Assembly (NCBI GenBank): GCA_002423905.1
Contig: DIVC01000072.1
Location: forward strand, 33,438-47,519
Reading direction: 5' to 3'
Length of the DNA stretch: 14,082 nt
DNA from: Idiomarina sp. UBA6142
GTDB taxonomy: Bacteria; Pseudomonadota; Gammaproteobacteria; Enterobacterales; Alteromonadaceae
Positions 8,047 to 14,082 of the stretch are shown here, one piece after another; positions within the stretch are counted from its first letter, which is position 1, and each line of letters opens with the position of its first letter. The notes under the pieces were generated by a model. That model was not told where the DNA came from. It saw nothing but the letters and a program-made list of their open reading frames with translations, and ran no database searches. Position numbers and translations under genes: made by a program.

Positions 8047-9000
8047 ATGTGGTATCGAATTGGTGCACTGGCATTCGGCGTGCTAGCCGCAGCGGCGCTC
8101 GCGGCGCCGGACAATCAACAGCAAAACCAAGACGCTGAGCTGGTCGATGAATTTCGTGAAGGCTTGACCAACACAGTCAAGCGCACAGCGCGGTGGATTG
8201 ATTCTTTTTTCGCTGACAACGTCAACCCTGACGATTACACCACTGCGTCAGGTAGCTTCACCCTACGTCCAGAATGGGATGAATACGGTGGCTTTAAGCT
8301 CGATTCTAGCTTTCGTGCGCGGGTAGTATTCCCGCATGCAGAACAACGTCTAACCGCCGTCGTTGGGCGCGGTAATTTTGATGACTTCATTAACGAAACA
8401 CCTGTCAATCGACCCTCAGTGATTCGCCGTGACCAAGCCGATGAAGAATGGATGTTGGGGTTGGGCTTTGATCCTTTTGTCGATAGCCAACAACGACTTT
8501 CCTTTTCCGCCGGTTTTCGTGGCGGATTGTCATTCGACCCTTATATTAGTAGTACCTATCGCTTTGAAACAGTGCTTTCAGATGTGAGTGAGCTCTACCT
8601 GCAGTCGGTAGGCTTTTGGCGCGATAGCGATGGTTTCGGCATTGCCCAAACGGTGGAATATGACCGCGTATTAAGCGAGCATTGGTTTAATAAATTCTGG
8701 GTTCGTGGCACCTTTGCCGAGCGCACTGACGGTGTGCGCTGGCATCTCTCCAATAAAACCTACTACTTGTACGGACCGGAAACTGCACTTGGCGCAGAGT
8801 TCTGGTGGTATGGCGAAACCCGCGCTGCAGTGCCCATGCAAGACTATGGACTACGCGGCCTGCACCGCCAGCGCTTTCATCGCGATTGGTTGTACTTAGA
8901 AAGCTGGGTTGGATTGCACTGGCCACGTGAATTGCTCAGCGAAACCCGTCAACCACGGTGGATCGTCGGTATTGAAATCGAATTACTATTCGGTGAATAA
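8047..9000 (+). CDS. Secreted protein of unknown function, probable outer-membrane beta-barrel
   Basis: A 317-residue protein I do not recognise. It has a clear signal peptide (MWYRIGALAFGVLAAAALA, cleavage expected before APDNQQ). A charged helical segment follows (about residues 25-55, DAELVDEFREGLTNTVKR). The rest is a series of alternating aromatic/polar strands with turns rich in Asp, Asn and Gly (for example FKLDSSFRARVVFP, RLSFSAGFRGGLSF, WLYLESWVGLHW, WIVGIEIELLF), as expected of a small barrel. The C-terminus is LLFGE, so the usual terminal Phe is displaced by two residues. I chose ATG 8047 because GGGAGAG lies six bases upstream and it starts the signal peptide directly; ATG 8032 lies inside the upstream hairpin with AAGGA touching it. 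It follows maeA on the same strand and is convergent with the Nramp-like gene six bases away. Confidence 0.75.
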   Translation: MWYRIGALAFGVLAAAALAAPDNQQQNQDAELVDEFREGLTNTVKRTARWIDSFFADNVNPDDYTTASGSFTLRPEWDEYGGFKLDSSFRARVVFPHAEQRLTAVVGRGNFDDFINETPVNRPSVIRRDQADEEWMLGLGFDPFVDSQQRLSFSAGFRGGLSFDPYISSTYRFETVLSDVSELYLQSVGFWRDSDGFGIAQTVEYDRVLSEHWFNKFWVRGTFAERTDGVRWHLSNKTYYLYGPETALGAEFWWYGETRAAVPMQDYGLRGLHRQRFHRDWLYLESWVGLHWPRELLSETRQPRWIVGIEIELLFGE

Positions 9001-9006
9001 ATCCAC

Positions 9007-10224
9007 TTACAACCAACCGAAGGCACTTGCTAAGCTCCGTAAACCCAAACCTATCGCCACCATAACCACAGCAATACCAAATGCATTCTGACGACGATTA
9101 TTACGATAAATTCCTAACCGCTGCTGATTGCAGGCCCAGAGCAAAAATATTGCAATCATCGGAAGCAGCAGACCGTTTGCGACTTGCGCAAACCAGATCA
9201 CACTCACCGGACGAAAACCACTAGAGGCAATCACCACACCCACCAGCAAAATGATCAACCACGTCAGCCGAAAGGGCCAGCTGGCTAAATCGGCTCGAAA
9301 CCCAAGCACACCGCTGAGCGCATAGGCGGAAGCGAGCGGTGCTGTTAGCGCCGATGAAATACCTGCAGCAAACAATCCAGTCGCCATAAAATAACTCGCA
9401 TAATCACCAAATAACGGCCGTAACGCTTGACCCAAATCGGCGGCACTCTGCAGTTGTATAGCTTGACCAAAAAATGCTGCCGCTGCGGTAGCTACAATAG
9501 CAATCGAAATAAGCCCACCCAAAGGAATCGAAATAGCCAAATCACGCTTCGCCGCGGAAAGCTGCTCTACGCTGCGCCATTTCTGTGCTGCACTGGAGGC
9601 ATGCAGAAATAAATTATAGGGCACTACGGTGGTGCCAATTAAGGCGACTACCGTCAATACACTACCCGCTGGTAGCGACGGCCAGAGCAAACCTTTGAGT
9701 AAAGCAGACCAGTCAGGGTTGGTGAGTAAAAAGGTACCGACAAAGGCTATGCTCATTAACAACACCAAGCCAATCAGGACCTTTTCAATTAGACCATAAC
9801 GACCCGTAGCCAAGACCACAACGGCCACGGCACCAATCATGATCGGCAACCAACTAGGTTGTATAACAGTAGCTTGCAATAAATCGGCTAAACCGAGACT
9901 TGCTCCCGACAAATTACCGGCTTGATAAACACTGTTGCCAACTACCACCGCCGCCACCACTAGGCTGAGCAGTATCCAGCGCAACCACGGTGCGGCTGCC
10001 ATGGCCCGAATATTTTCACCTAAGCCTTGTTGGGTGACCACGCCAAGCCGAGCAGCCATTTCTTGTAAAATCATGGTCGCAATGACCGAAAAAACCAGAG
10101 CCCACAGTAACGCATAACCAAAATTCGCCCCCGCCAGGCTGGCCGTTACCACAGTGCCTGGACCGATAAATGCTGCGGCAACCAGTGCTGCTGGGCCCAT
10201 ACTAAAACGCTTACTGTGGCTCAT
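9007..10224 (-). CDS. Nramp-family-like divalent metal transporter with replaced metal-site motifs
   Basis: A 405-residue, almost wholly hydrophobic inner-membrane protein with about 11 transmembrane helices. Nramp membership is supported by the first-helix context (AGANFGYALLW following the motif), by LQEMAARLGVVTQQGLGENIR after helix 2 and by PYNLFLHAS in helix 6. The metal-coordinating residues differ from MntH: canonical DPGN is GPGT (21-24) and canonical MPH is VPY (201-203), so the Asp, Asn and Met that bind Mn/Fe in characterised Nramps are all absent. It therefore belongs to a divergent Nramp branch; its substrate may be a different ion or not a metal, and I give no mntH symbol. The start at 10224 has AAGGAATT about nine bases upstream. 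It is divergent from ogt. Confidence 0.82.
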   Translation of the reverse strand: MSHSKRFSMGPAALVAAAFIGPGTVVTASLAGANFGYALLWALVFSVIATMILQEMAARLGVVTQQGLGENIRAMAAAPWLRWILLSLVVAAVVVGNSVYQAGNLSGASLGLADLLQATVIQPSWLPIMIGAVAVVVLATGRYGLIEKVLIGLVLLMSIAFVGTFLLTNPDWSALLKGLLWPSLPAGSVLTVVALIGTTVVPYNLFLHASSAAQKWRSVEQLSAAKRDLAISIPLGGLISIAIVATAAAAFFGQAIQLQSAADLGQALRPLFGDYASYFMATGLFAAGISSALTAPLASAYALSGVLGFRADLASWPFRLTWLIILLVGVVIASSGFRPVSVIWFAQVANGLLLPMIAIFLLWACNQQRLGIYRNNRRQNAFGIAVVMVAIGLGLRSLASAFGWL

Positions 10225-10352
10225 AATGGCAATTCCTTAATGGCGGTCGCGTACTCGTTAGGTTGCTAGCGATGGCTTCGATTTCATGATAAACCATACA
10301 TTATTCTTCATGCTCTGGCTCTGCAAGCTAAGCGTTTTAACCAAATGAGTGT

Positions 10353-10805
10353 ATGACCATGTTCTATGCCAGTTATTCCAGTCCACTGGGAGCAATAACC
10401 GTTAGCAGCAATGGCGCCGCCGTAGTTGAGGTGGGGTTTTGCTCACCCACTTCAAGCAGCGATAGCTGTCCAATTGCACACCATGCGGTACAGCAACTGC
10501 ATGAATACTTCAGCGGGAAACGCCAGCACTTTGAACTCCCTCTAGCACCGTCAGGAACAGCGTTTCAACAACGCGTTTGGCGCGCATTATTGACCGTGCC
10601 TTATGGACAAACTGCCAGTTACAAAGACATCGCCAGCCAATTAGGCGATGTAAACGCAGTGCGCGCTGTGGGGATGGCAAATTCACGCAACCCGATTGCG
10701 ATCATTATTCCATGCCACCGCATTATTGGGACGGATGGAAGTTTGACCGGATACGCGGGTGGCTTGGATAAAAAGCAATGGCTGCTGCAGCATGAGAACG
10801 TGTAA
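10353..10805 (+). CDS. ogt: Methylated-DNA--[protein]-cysteine S-methyltransferase
   Basis: A 150-residue suicide DNA-repair protein that transfers alkyl groups from O6-alkylguanine to its own cysteine. The acceptor is Cys121 in the PCHRII motif. The DNA-binding helix-turn-helix precedes it (FQQRVWRALLTVPYGQTASYKDIA with the arginine finger in NAVRAVGMANSRNP), and GSLTGYAGGLDKKQWLLQHE completes the C-terminal domain. The N-terminal domain is short, as in stand-alone Ogt-type proteins; there is no Ada regulatory part. ATG 10353 and ATG 10359 are both possible starts and neither has a strong ribosome binding site. Divergent from the Nramp-like gene. Confidence 0.94.
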   Translation: MTMFYASYSSPLGAITVSSNGAAVVEVGFCSPTSSSDSCPIAHHAVQQLHEYFSGKRQHFELPLAPSGTAFQQRVWRALLTVPYGQTASYKDIASQLGDVNAVRAVGMANSRNPIAIIIPCHRIIGTDGSLTGYAGGLDKKQWLLQHENV

Positions 10806-10908
10806 AATATCCGCAAAGTGGGCAACTTTATCTATCATTCTCTCGTCGAATAGTCTTGAATGATCATGCACCACAGCGCACGTGGGCGCATTTAAAGGAG
10901 ATCTTACT

Positions 10909-11223
10909 ATGAAAAAATTTCTATTAATGATGAGTGTTGCTTTAGCAACAATGCTGAGTTCAGCAACGTGGGCGCAAGCAACTGATGCTGCGAAAGGCCA
11001 GCAACAGGCCGATGACGCCAAGGCAAAAGCGACTCAACAGCAACAAGATGCTGAAGCACGCAAGACCGAGCTAGAGGCTGCGCGGGAAAAAATGAAAGCC
11101 GAGCAAGCTGCACGCAAGGCCGAACGCGAAGCCGAGCTGGCGAAATTAAAAGCTGAACGCGATGGCAAAAAGCCAGAAGAAGCAAAAAAGAAGAGCGATA
11201 ATAAGAAAAAAGACGATTTCTAA
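10909..11223 (+). CDS. Small secreted Lys/Ala/Glu-rich helical protein
   Basis: A 104-residue protein of unknown function. MKKFLLMMSVALATMLSSATWAQA is a textbook signal peptide with cleavage after AQA. The mature part is entirely Ala/Lys/Glu/Gln/Arg/Asp, with heptad-like AEREAELAKLKAER stretches predicting a long charged helix or coiled coil, and ends in a lysine-rich tail (KKKSDNKKKDDF). It contains no cysteine or glycine-rich fold. Sequences of this composition match many unrelated proteins by bias alone, so no family is assigned. ATG 10909 is chosen because AAAGGAG lies eight bases upstream and it begins the signal peptide; a GTG at 10882 would put nine residues in front of it. The gene is followed by a strong terminator, indicating a monocistronic message or the end of one starting at ogt. 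Confidence 0.8.
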   Translation: MKKFLLMMSVALATMLSSATWAQATDAAKGQQQADDAKAKATQQQQDAEARKTELEAAREKMKAEQAARKAEREAELAKLKAERDGKKPEEAKKKSDNKKKDDF

Positions 11224-11234
11224 GTGAATCGACT

Positions 11235-11266
11235 AAAAAAAGCTCCCTTTACGGGAGCTTTTTTTT
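11235..11266. terminator. Bidirectional intrinsic terminator
   Basis: A perfect 7-bp GC-containing stem (11241-11247 with 11253-11259, loop TTTAC) is flanked by an A-run on the left and a T-run on the right. It therefore ends transcription of the small secreted protein gene on the plus strand and of sqr on the minus strand. The sqr stop codon (11265-11267) sits in the T-run itself. Confidence 0.93.
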
Positions 11267-12536
11267 ATTCTTTCAGTCGCTTCACACCCATAAAGCGTAA
11301 ACCAATACGCTCATAAACAGGCTCGCTGGTGCCACGTTTGACCTTGTACATAAAGTACTTTTCAAACGCAACCTTGGCCCAATGAACCCAACGCCCTGAG
11401 CCAGTCCAATTGCGATTACGCGGAGGATTTTGCGGCACAGCTAAAAACGCCATGCCGGTGTTTCCCATATCAGCCAAGCACAGTGCACTCAATGATGGCA
11501 CCGAATGCACCGGTTTCTGCTGTAGCTGAGCTAGAATATTCTCAACAATTGCCGATGTCATCGATTCAATCATCAACCCGGTTTTCGGCGCCCCAACAGG
11601 TACTGGCGTCTCTTCAATGGGAGCTAGAGCGACACACACACCTGCCGCATAGATATCTGGATACGCGGGTGAACGTTGATACTTATCAACCAGAACGAAG
11701 CCTTTTGGATTACACAAATTAGGGACTTCCGCAACCGCCGGCGAGCCCTTGAAGGATGGCAAAAACATCGCATGAACAAAATCAAGTTGGTGGTTAAATT
11801 CTACCTCGCCCTTGCGATTAAGCTCTTCGAATTGCGCTTTACCTGCTTGAAACTCGACTGCCCGTGCATTGCAAATCCACTTAATACCGTGCTCACGAAA
11901 CTTAGCCTCCATGAGACCCTTTGAATCGCCAACACCGCCCAAGCCCATGTGACCAATATATGGCTCTGAGGTTACAAAGGTAATCGGCACTTGATCACGA
12001 ATTTTGCGTTTCCGTAACTCATATTCGAGTGATAAAACATATTCATAAGCAGGACCAAAGCAACTCGCCCCCTGCAATGCTCCAATTAGCACTGGGCCAG
12101 GATTATCCAGCAACTTGTTGAAGTCTTGATGAGCAGTTACCGCATGATCGACGGTGCAAATAGATTGGGTATAGCCGTCAGGGCCAGCACCTGGTACTGC
12201 TTCAAAGGCCAATTTAGGGCCAGTACACAAGACTAAATAGTCATAATCCTTGCTGCTGCCATCACCGAGAGTCACCGTTTTTTTGCTTGCATCAATAGCG
12301 CTGACACCGGCCGGAGAAAATTCAATACCACGCTTACTGAAGTAGTCGCCGATGGGCATAACCACTTGTTCACGCGTTCGTGTCCCTAAGGCAACCCAAG
12401 GATTAGATGGCACAAAATTAAATTCGTGACTTTCGCCGATGACCATTACTTGGTGATCTTTCGCCAGCTTTTCGCGCAATTCAAAAGCCACCGATACACC
12501 GCCTAACCCTGCCCCAACAACCAATACCGTTGCCAT
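11265..12536 (-). CDS. sqr: Sulfide:quinone oxidoreductase, type I
   Basis: A 423-residue FAD flavoprotein at the inner face of the cytoplasmic membrane that oxidises sulfide to zero-valent sulfur and passes electrons to quinone. It begins with the Rossmann motif VVGAGLGGVSVAFEL. The sequence closely resembles the Acidithiobacillus ferrooxidans type I enzyme through FVPSNPWVALG, ATG/CTGPKLAFE, TSEPYIGHMGLGGVGDSKG and GAPKTGLMIESM. Counted from ATG 12536, all three functional cysteines are present: Cys127 (QSICTVDHA), Cys159 (GASCFGPAYEY) and Cys353 (LSALCLADMG). The C-terminal GRWVHWAKVAFEKYF region is the membrane-docking part. ATG 12536 is chosen because AAGGA lies eight bases upstream; TTG 12542 would leave only two bases. 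No other sulfur-oxidation gene is next to it, which suggests sulfide detoxification or supplementary energy rather than a sulfur-oxidation cluster. Confidence 0.93.
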   Translation of the reverse strand: MATVLVVGAGLGGVSVAFELREKLAKDHQVMVIGESHEFNFVPSNPWVALGTRTREQVVMPIGDYFSKRGIEFSPAGVSAIDASKKTVTLGDGSSKDYDYLVLCTGPKLAFEAVPGAGPDGYTQSICTVDHAVTAHQDFNKLLDNPGPVLIGALQGASCFGPAYEYVLSLEYELRKRKIRDQVPITFVTSEPYIGHMGLGGVGDSKGLMEAKFREHGIKWICNARAVEFQAGKAQFEELNRKGEVEFNHQLDFVHAMFLPSFKGSPAVAEVPNLCNPKGFVLVDKYQRSPAYPDIYAAGVCVALAPIEETPVPVGAPKTGLMIESMTSAIVENILAQLQQKPVHSVPSLSALCLADMGNTGMAFLAVPQNPPRNRNWTGSGRWVHWAKVAFEKYFMYKVKRGTSEPVYERIGLRFMGVKRLKE

Positions 12537-12566
12537 AATCAAGATCCTTATTTCGTGTTTATCTAA

Positions 12567-12595
12567 AATATGAACCCTAAAACCCGATTCGTCAA
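12567..12595 (-). promoter_or_regulatory. Probable sigma70-type promoter of sqr
   Basis: On the minus strand TTGACG (12590-12595) is separated by 17 bases from CATATT (12567-12572), about 31 bases upstream of the sqr start. The match is 5/6 for -35 and 4/6 for -10, with ideal spacing. No operator is obvious. Confidence 0.5.
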
Positions 12596-12714
12596 CTTTT
12601 GTCTCTGCTGCCAGGCCCTCGATAACAATCGTTGTCCGCTCGCATCGTGACGCGATGCTTACACTATGGCGTGTTAAGCTTTTGAACCGCCGCCGTTATG
12701 CTGGTTGAGCGCTA

Positions 12715-13791
12715 TCATCCGCCGAAGGTTCGTTGCAACGGTATTTGTAATTGGTCGTCATCGAAATTTCGTAAAGCCCGACACAGCTCTTCACGAAACC
12801 GTTGCCGAAAATCTTCCGGCTCCACGATTTTTATATAGGGCGAGCGCGCCATTAACCACTGAATCAAATTAAGCGTGTAGGGCACAGTGACTTCCAATAG
12901 CCGGTTGTAAGGTTGCCCTTCAATTTCGCTCAACACTTGTTGCTCCCCTAAAGGAGCATCCTCTATTTCTCGCCGCACGGAATTGAAAATGATCGCCCGC
13001 AGACGAAACGGTTCGCCGTAACGAAACGCTAAGGCACCGGATTTGGTGTACTCATCAAGATTAAAATCGCCAACTTCGGGGGCTTCCGACACAATAAAAT
13101 CGAGCTTACTAATGCGTGAAAACGGCAACTGTCGTAGCCGTTTATCATGATGTTGTCGGACAATAGCGTAGGCCACAACACCGCGATAAAACATCCCCAG
13201 TATGGTGGCATTAAAAATCTCTGCCGGGTCACCGCGATGGCGATGATAATGTAACTTCACTGCTGCTTGCTCAAGCGCCGCTTGCTGTAACTTATCGCTC
13301 ATGTCAATGGCAATATTCGGCCCTAACAGGCGGTGCGAAGCGGAGGTGACACGGACCCGCTGCAACCACCGCGAAGCTGCAGTATCACGATTTGCTAACT
13401 GATGACTAGCTCGGTTGAACAGCGCTTTCACCGGGGTAAATAAATGAGTTGGACCTAAACTTTTCAATTGCTGCTCAGCAATGACTAGTGCCAGCGCGAC
13501 AGCATCGTCCATTTCTAACAGGCGTTCAAAGTCGACCGTGTCCAGTGCCCATACATCGGCTCGGCTTTGGTTGCTGCGCTCATCGTCACGGTACAGGCCA
13601 AAATGCCCCTCTAACGCTTTTAAGTCACGCTGAACCGTACGTTTATCGACCAGATCCAATTCTTTCTCAGCAAAATAATCCAGCAACTCAGAGACCGTTC
13701 GTGGCCGTTCGTATAACGCGAGTAACATATAAATACAACGTAGAACGACGGTCTTCTTATCGTTACGTTGTGAAGAGGTCGTTCCTGCCAT
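12715..13791 (-). CDS. WYL-domain transcriptional regulator
   Basis: A 358-residue DNA-binding regulator. Residues about 14-75 form a winged helix-turn-helix (RTVSELLDYF with recognition helix DKRTVQRDLKAL). A WYL-type beta-barrel follows at about 175-245 (KLHYHRHRG, GMFYRGVVAYAIVRQ, RQLPFSRISKLDF); the eponymous Trp-Tyr-Leu is replaced by VAY, which occurs in divergent members. The C-terminal extension (about 260-345, with FNSVRREIEDAPLGEQQV and WLMARSPYIKIVEPEDF) is the WCX-like region. WYL domains sense nucleic acid or nucleotide ligands in the cases studied; the ligand here is unknown. ATG 13791 has no strong ribosome binding site, but no alternative start precedes it. It is divergent from the partial gene at the right edge, a frequent arrangement for a regulator and its target. 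No defence gene is visible nearby. Confidence 0.88.
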   Translation of the reverse strand: MAGTTSSQRNDKKTVVLRCIYMLLALYERPRTVSELLDYFAEKELDLVDKRTVQRDLKALEGHFGLYRDDERSNQSRADVWALDTVDFERLLEMDDAVALALVIAEQQLKSLGPTHLFTPVKALFNRASHQLANRDTAASRWLQRVRVTSASHRLLGPNIAIDMSDKLQQAALEQAAVKLHYHRHRGDPAEIFNATILGMFYRGVVAYAIVRQHHDKRLRQLPFSRISKLDFIVSEAPEVGDFNLDEYTKSGALAFRYGEPFRLRAIIFNSVRREIEDAPLGEQQVLSEIEGQPYNRLLEVTVPYTLNLIQWLMARSPYIKIVEPEDFRQRFREELCRALRNFDDDQLQIPLQRTFGG

Positions 13792-13835
13792 AGCCCGAGT
13801 CCGTTTAGAATAGAGTAGCTTGATGCTAGCTATGA

Positions 13836-13866
13836 TTGCCTATTAAAGTCAAAATTATGTTATATT
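13836..13866 (+). promoter_or_regulatory. Possible promoter of the right-edge gene
   Basis: TTGCCT (13836-13841) is followed 18 bases later by TTATAT (13860-13865), or 19 bases later by TATATT. The match is moderate. It lies between the WYL regulator and the divergent gene, about 56 bases upstream of that gene's ATG. Confidence 0.35.
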
Positions 13867-13879
13867 AACAACCCTGTTG

Positions 13880-13897
13880 TCGATCGCGCGCGGTCGA
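13880..13897. promoter_or_regulatory. 18-bp near-perfect palindrome, candidate operator or leader hairpin
   Basis: TCGATCGCGCGCGGTCGA matches its own reverse complement at 16 of 18 positions. It lies just downstream of the candidate promoter and upstream of the AAGGA ribosome binding site of the right-edge gene. This is where a repressor, possibly the adjacent WYL regulator, could bind. Confidence 0.4.
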
Positions 13898-13921
13898 AGG
13901 TAAGACCCGAAGGAATGCACC

Positions 13922-14082
13922 ATGCAAACGGAACGTCCTGTTATATTACCCGCCTTGCCGGGCATGTTTTTCCGTTCATTGTTTACCGTTGCACGCAGCG
14001 GTGAACATGTTGCAAGCGCCAGTAAAATGCGCGGCACTTTTAAGTCGGTGGGCTTCAATAACGAGCAGCTACAACGCTTTTC
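13922..14082 (+). CDS. Partial gene, N-terminus possibly of a MaoC-like acyl dehydratase
   Basis: Fifty-three complete codons run from ATG 13922 to the right edge without a stop; AAGGA lies seven bases upstream. The start (PALPGMFFRSLF, then a variable basic stretch and VGFNNEQLQRF) resembles the N-terminus of MaoC/hotdog acyl dehydratases, which begin with a short LPSL-x-YxxAL segment before the first strand. The resemblance is from memory and short, so the family call is weak. The open frame itself, its start and its ribosome binding site are well supported. Confidence 0.6.
   Translation, partial: MQTERPVILPALPGMFFRSLFTVARSGEHVASASKMRGTFKSVGFNNEQLQRF

Noticed and set aside
9007..10224. Naming the transporter mntH
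   Set aside because: The residues that define Mn/Fe transport in MntH are replaced, so the name would assert a substrate the sequence does not support.
10815..10829. AAAGT/ACTTT inverted repeat just after ogt, considered as a terminator
   Set aside because: Only five AT-rich pairs and no T-run.
12642..12658. Inverted repeat (6-bp arms, 5-base loop) downstream of the WYL gene, considered as its terminator
   Set aside because: No T-run on the minus strand follows it and the stem is short, so a terminator call is not supported.
12715..13791. WYL regulator as the marker of a phage-defence island
   Set aside because: WYL regulators can control defence systems, but no nuclease, methyltransferase, toxin or phage gene is visible beside it in this window.

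Overview
The window looks like chromosomal DNA of a gammaproteobacterium. It has roughly even base composition, tightly packed genes with ordinary AAGGA/GGAG ribosome binding sites, and housekeeping proteins that read like gammaproteobacterial families, such as an NAD-malic enzyme close to the E. coli MaeA type. I see no tRNA, rRNA, CRISPR array, insertion sequence or phage gene, and no gene-free stretch longer than about 210 bases. No single region stands out as a new multi-gene system. The unusual material is in individual proteins and control sites.

Layout. The left edge (minus strand) carries most of a DUF3300 envelope protein with a Gln/Arg/Pro-rich tail, cut by the window edge, then a secreted serine hydrolase of the beta-lactamase/penicillin-binding fold. 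Divergent from these is a tight plus-strand operon: a 1-Cys-type peroxiredoxin, a membrane-anchored alpha/beta hydrolase, and a 2-oxoglutarate/Fe(II) oxygenase that overlaps the hydrolase by 14 bases. An OsmC-family protein runs into this operon from the opposite strand and is divergent from the malic enzyme gene maeA. Sixty bases after maeA comes an unidentified secreted protein, probably an outer-membrane barrel, whose ribosome binding site abuts the base of a 13-bp inverted repeat.

The right half holds a minus-strand Nramp-like transporter with its metal-site motifs replaced, a divergent O6-alkylguanine DNA methyltransferase, and a small secreted Lys/Ala/Glu-rich helical protein. A bidirectional terminator follows, shared with a type I sulfide:quinone oxidoreductase on the other strand. 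Next are a WYL-domain regulator (minus) and the first 53 codons of a divergent gene that may encode a MaoC-like acyl dehydratase.

Functionally, several genes deal with reactive or toxic small molecules: peroxides (peroxiredoxin, OsmC), sulfide (SQR) and DNA alkylation (Ogt). Apart from the peroxiredoxin-hydrolase-oxygenase operon, they are separate transcription units, so a shared programme is only an inference.
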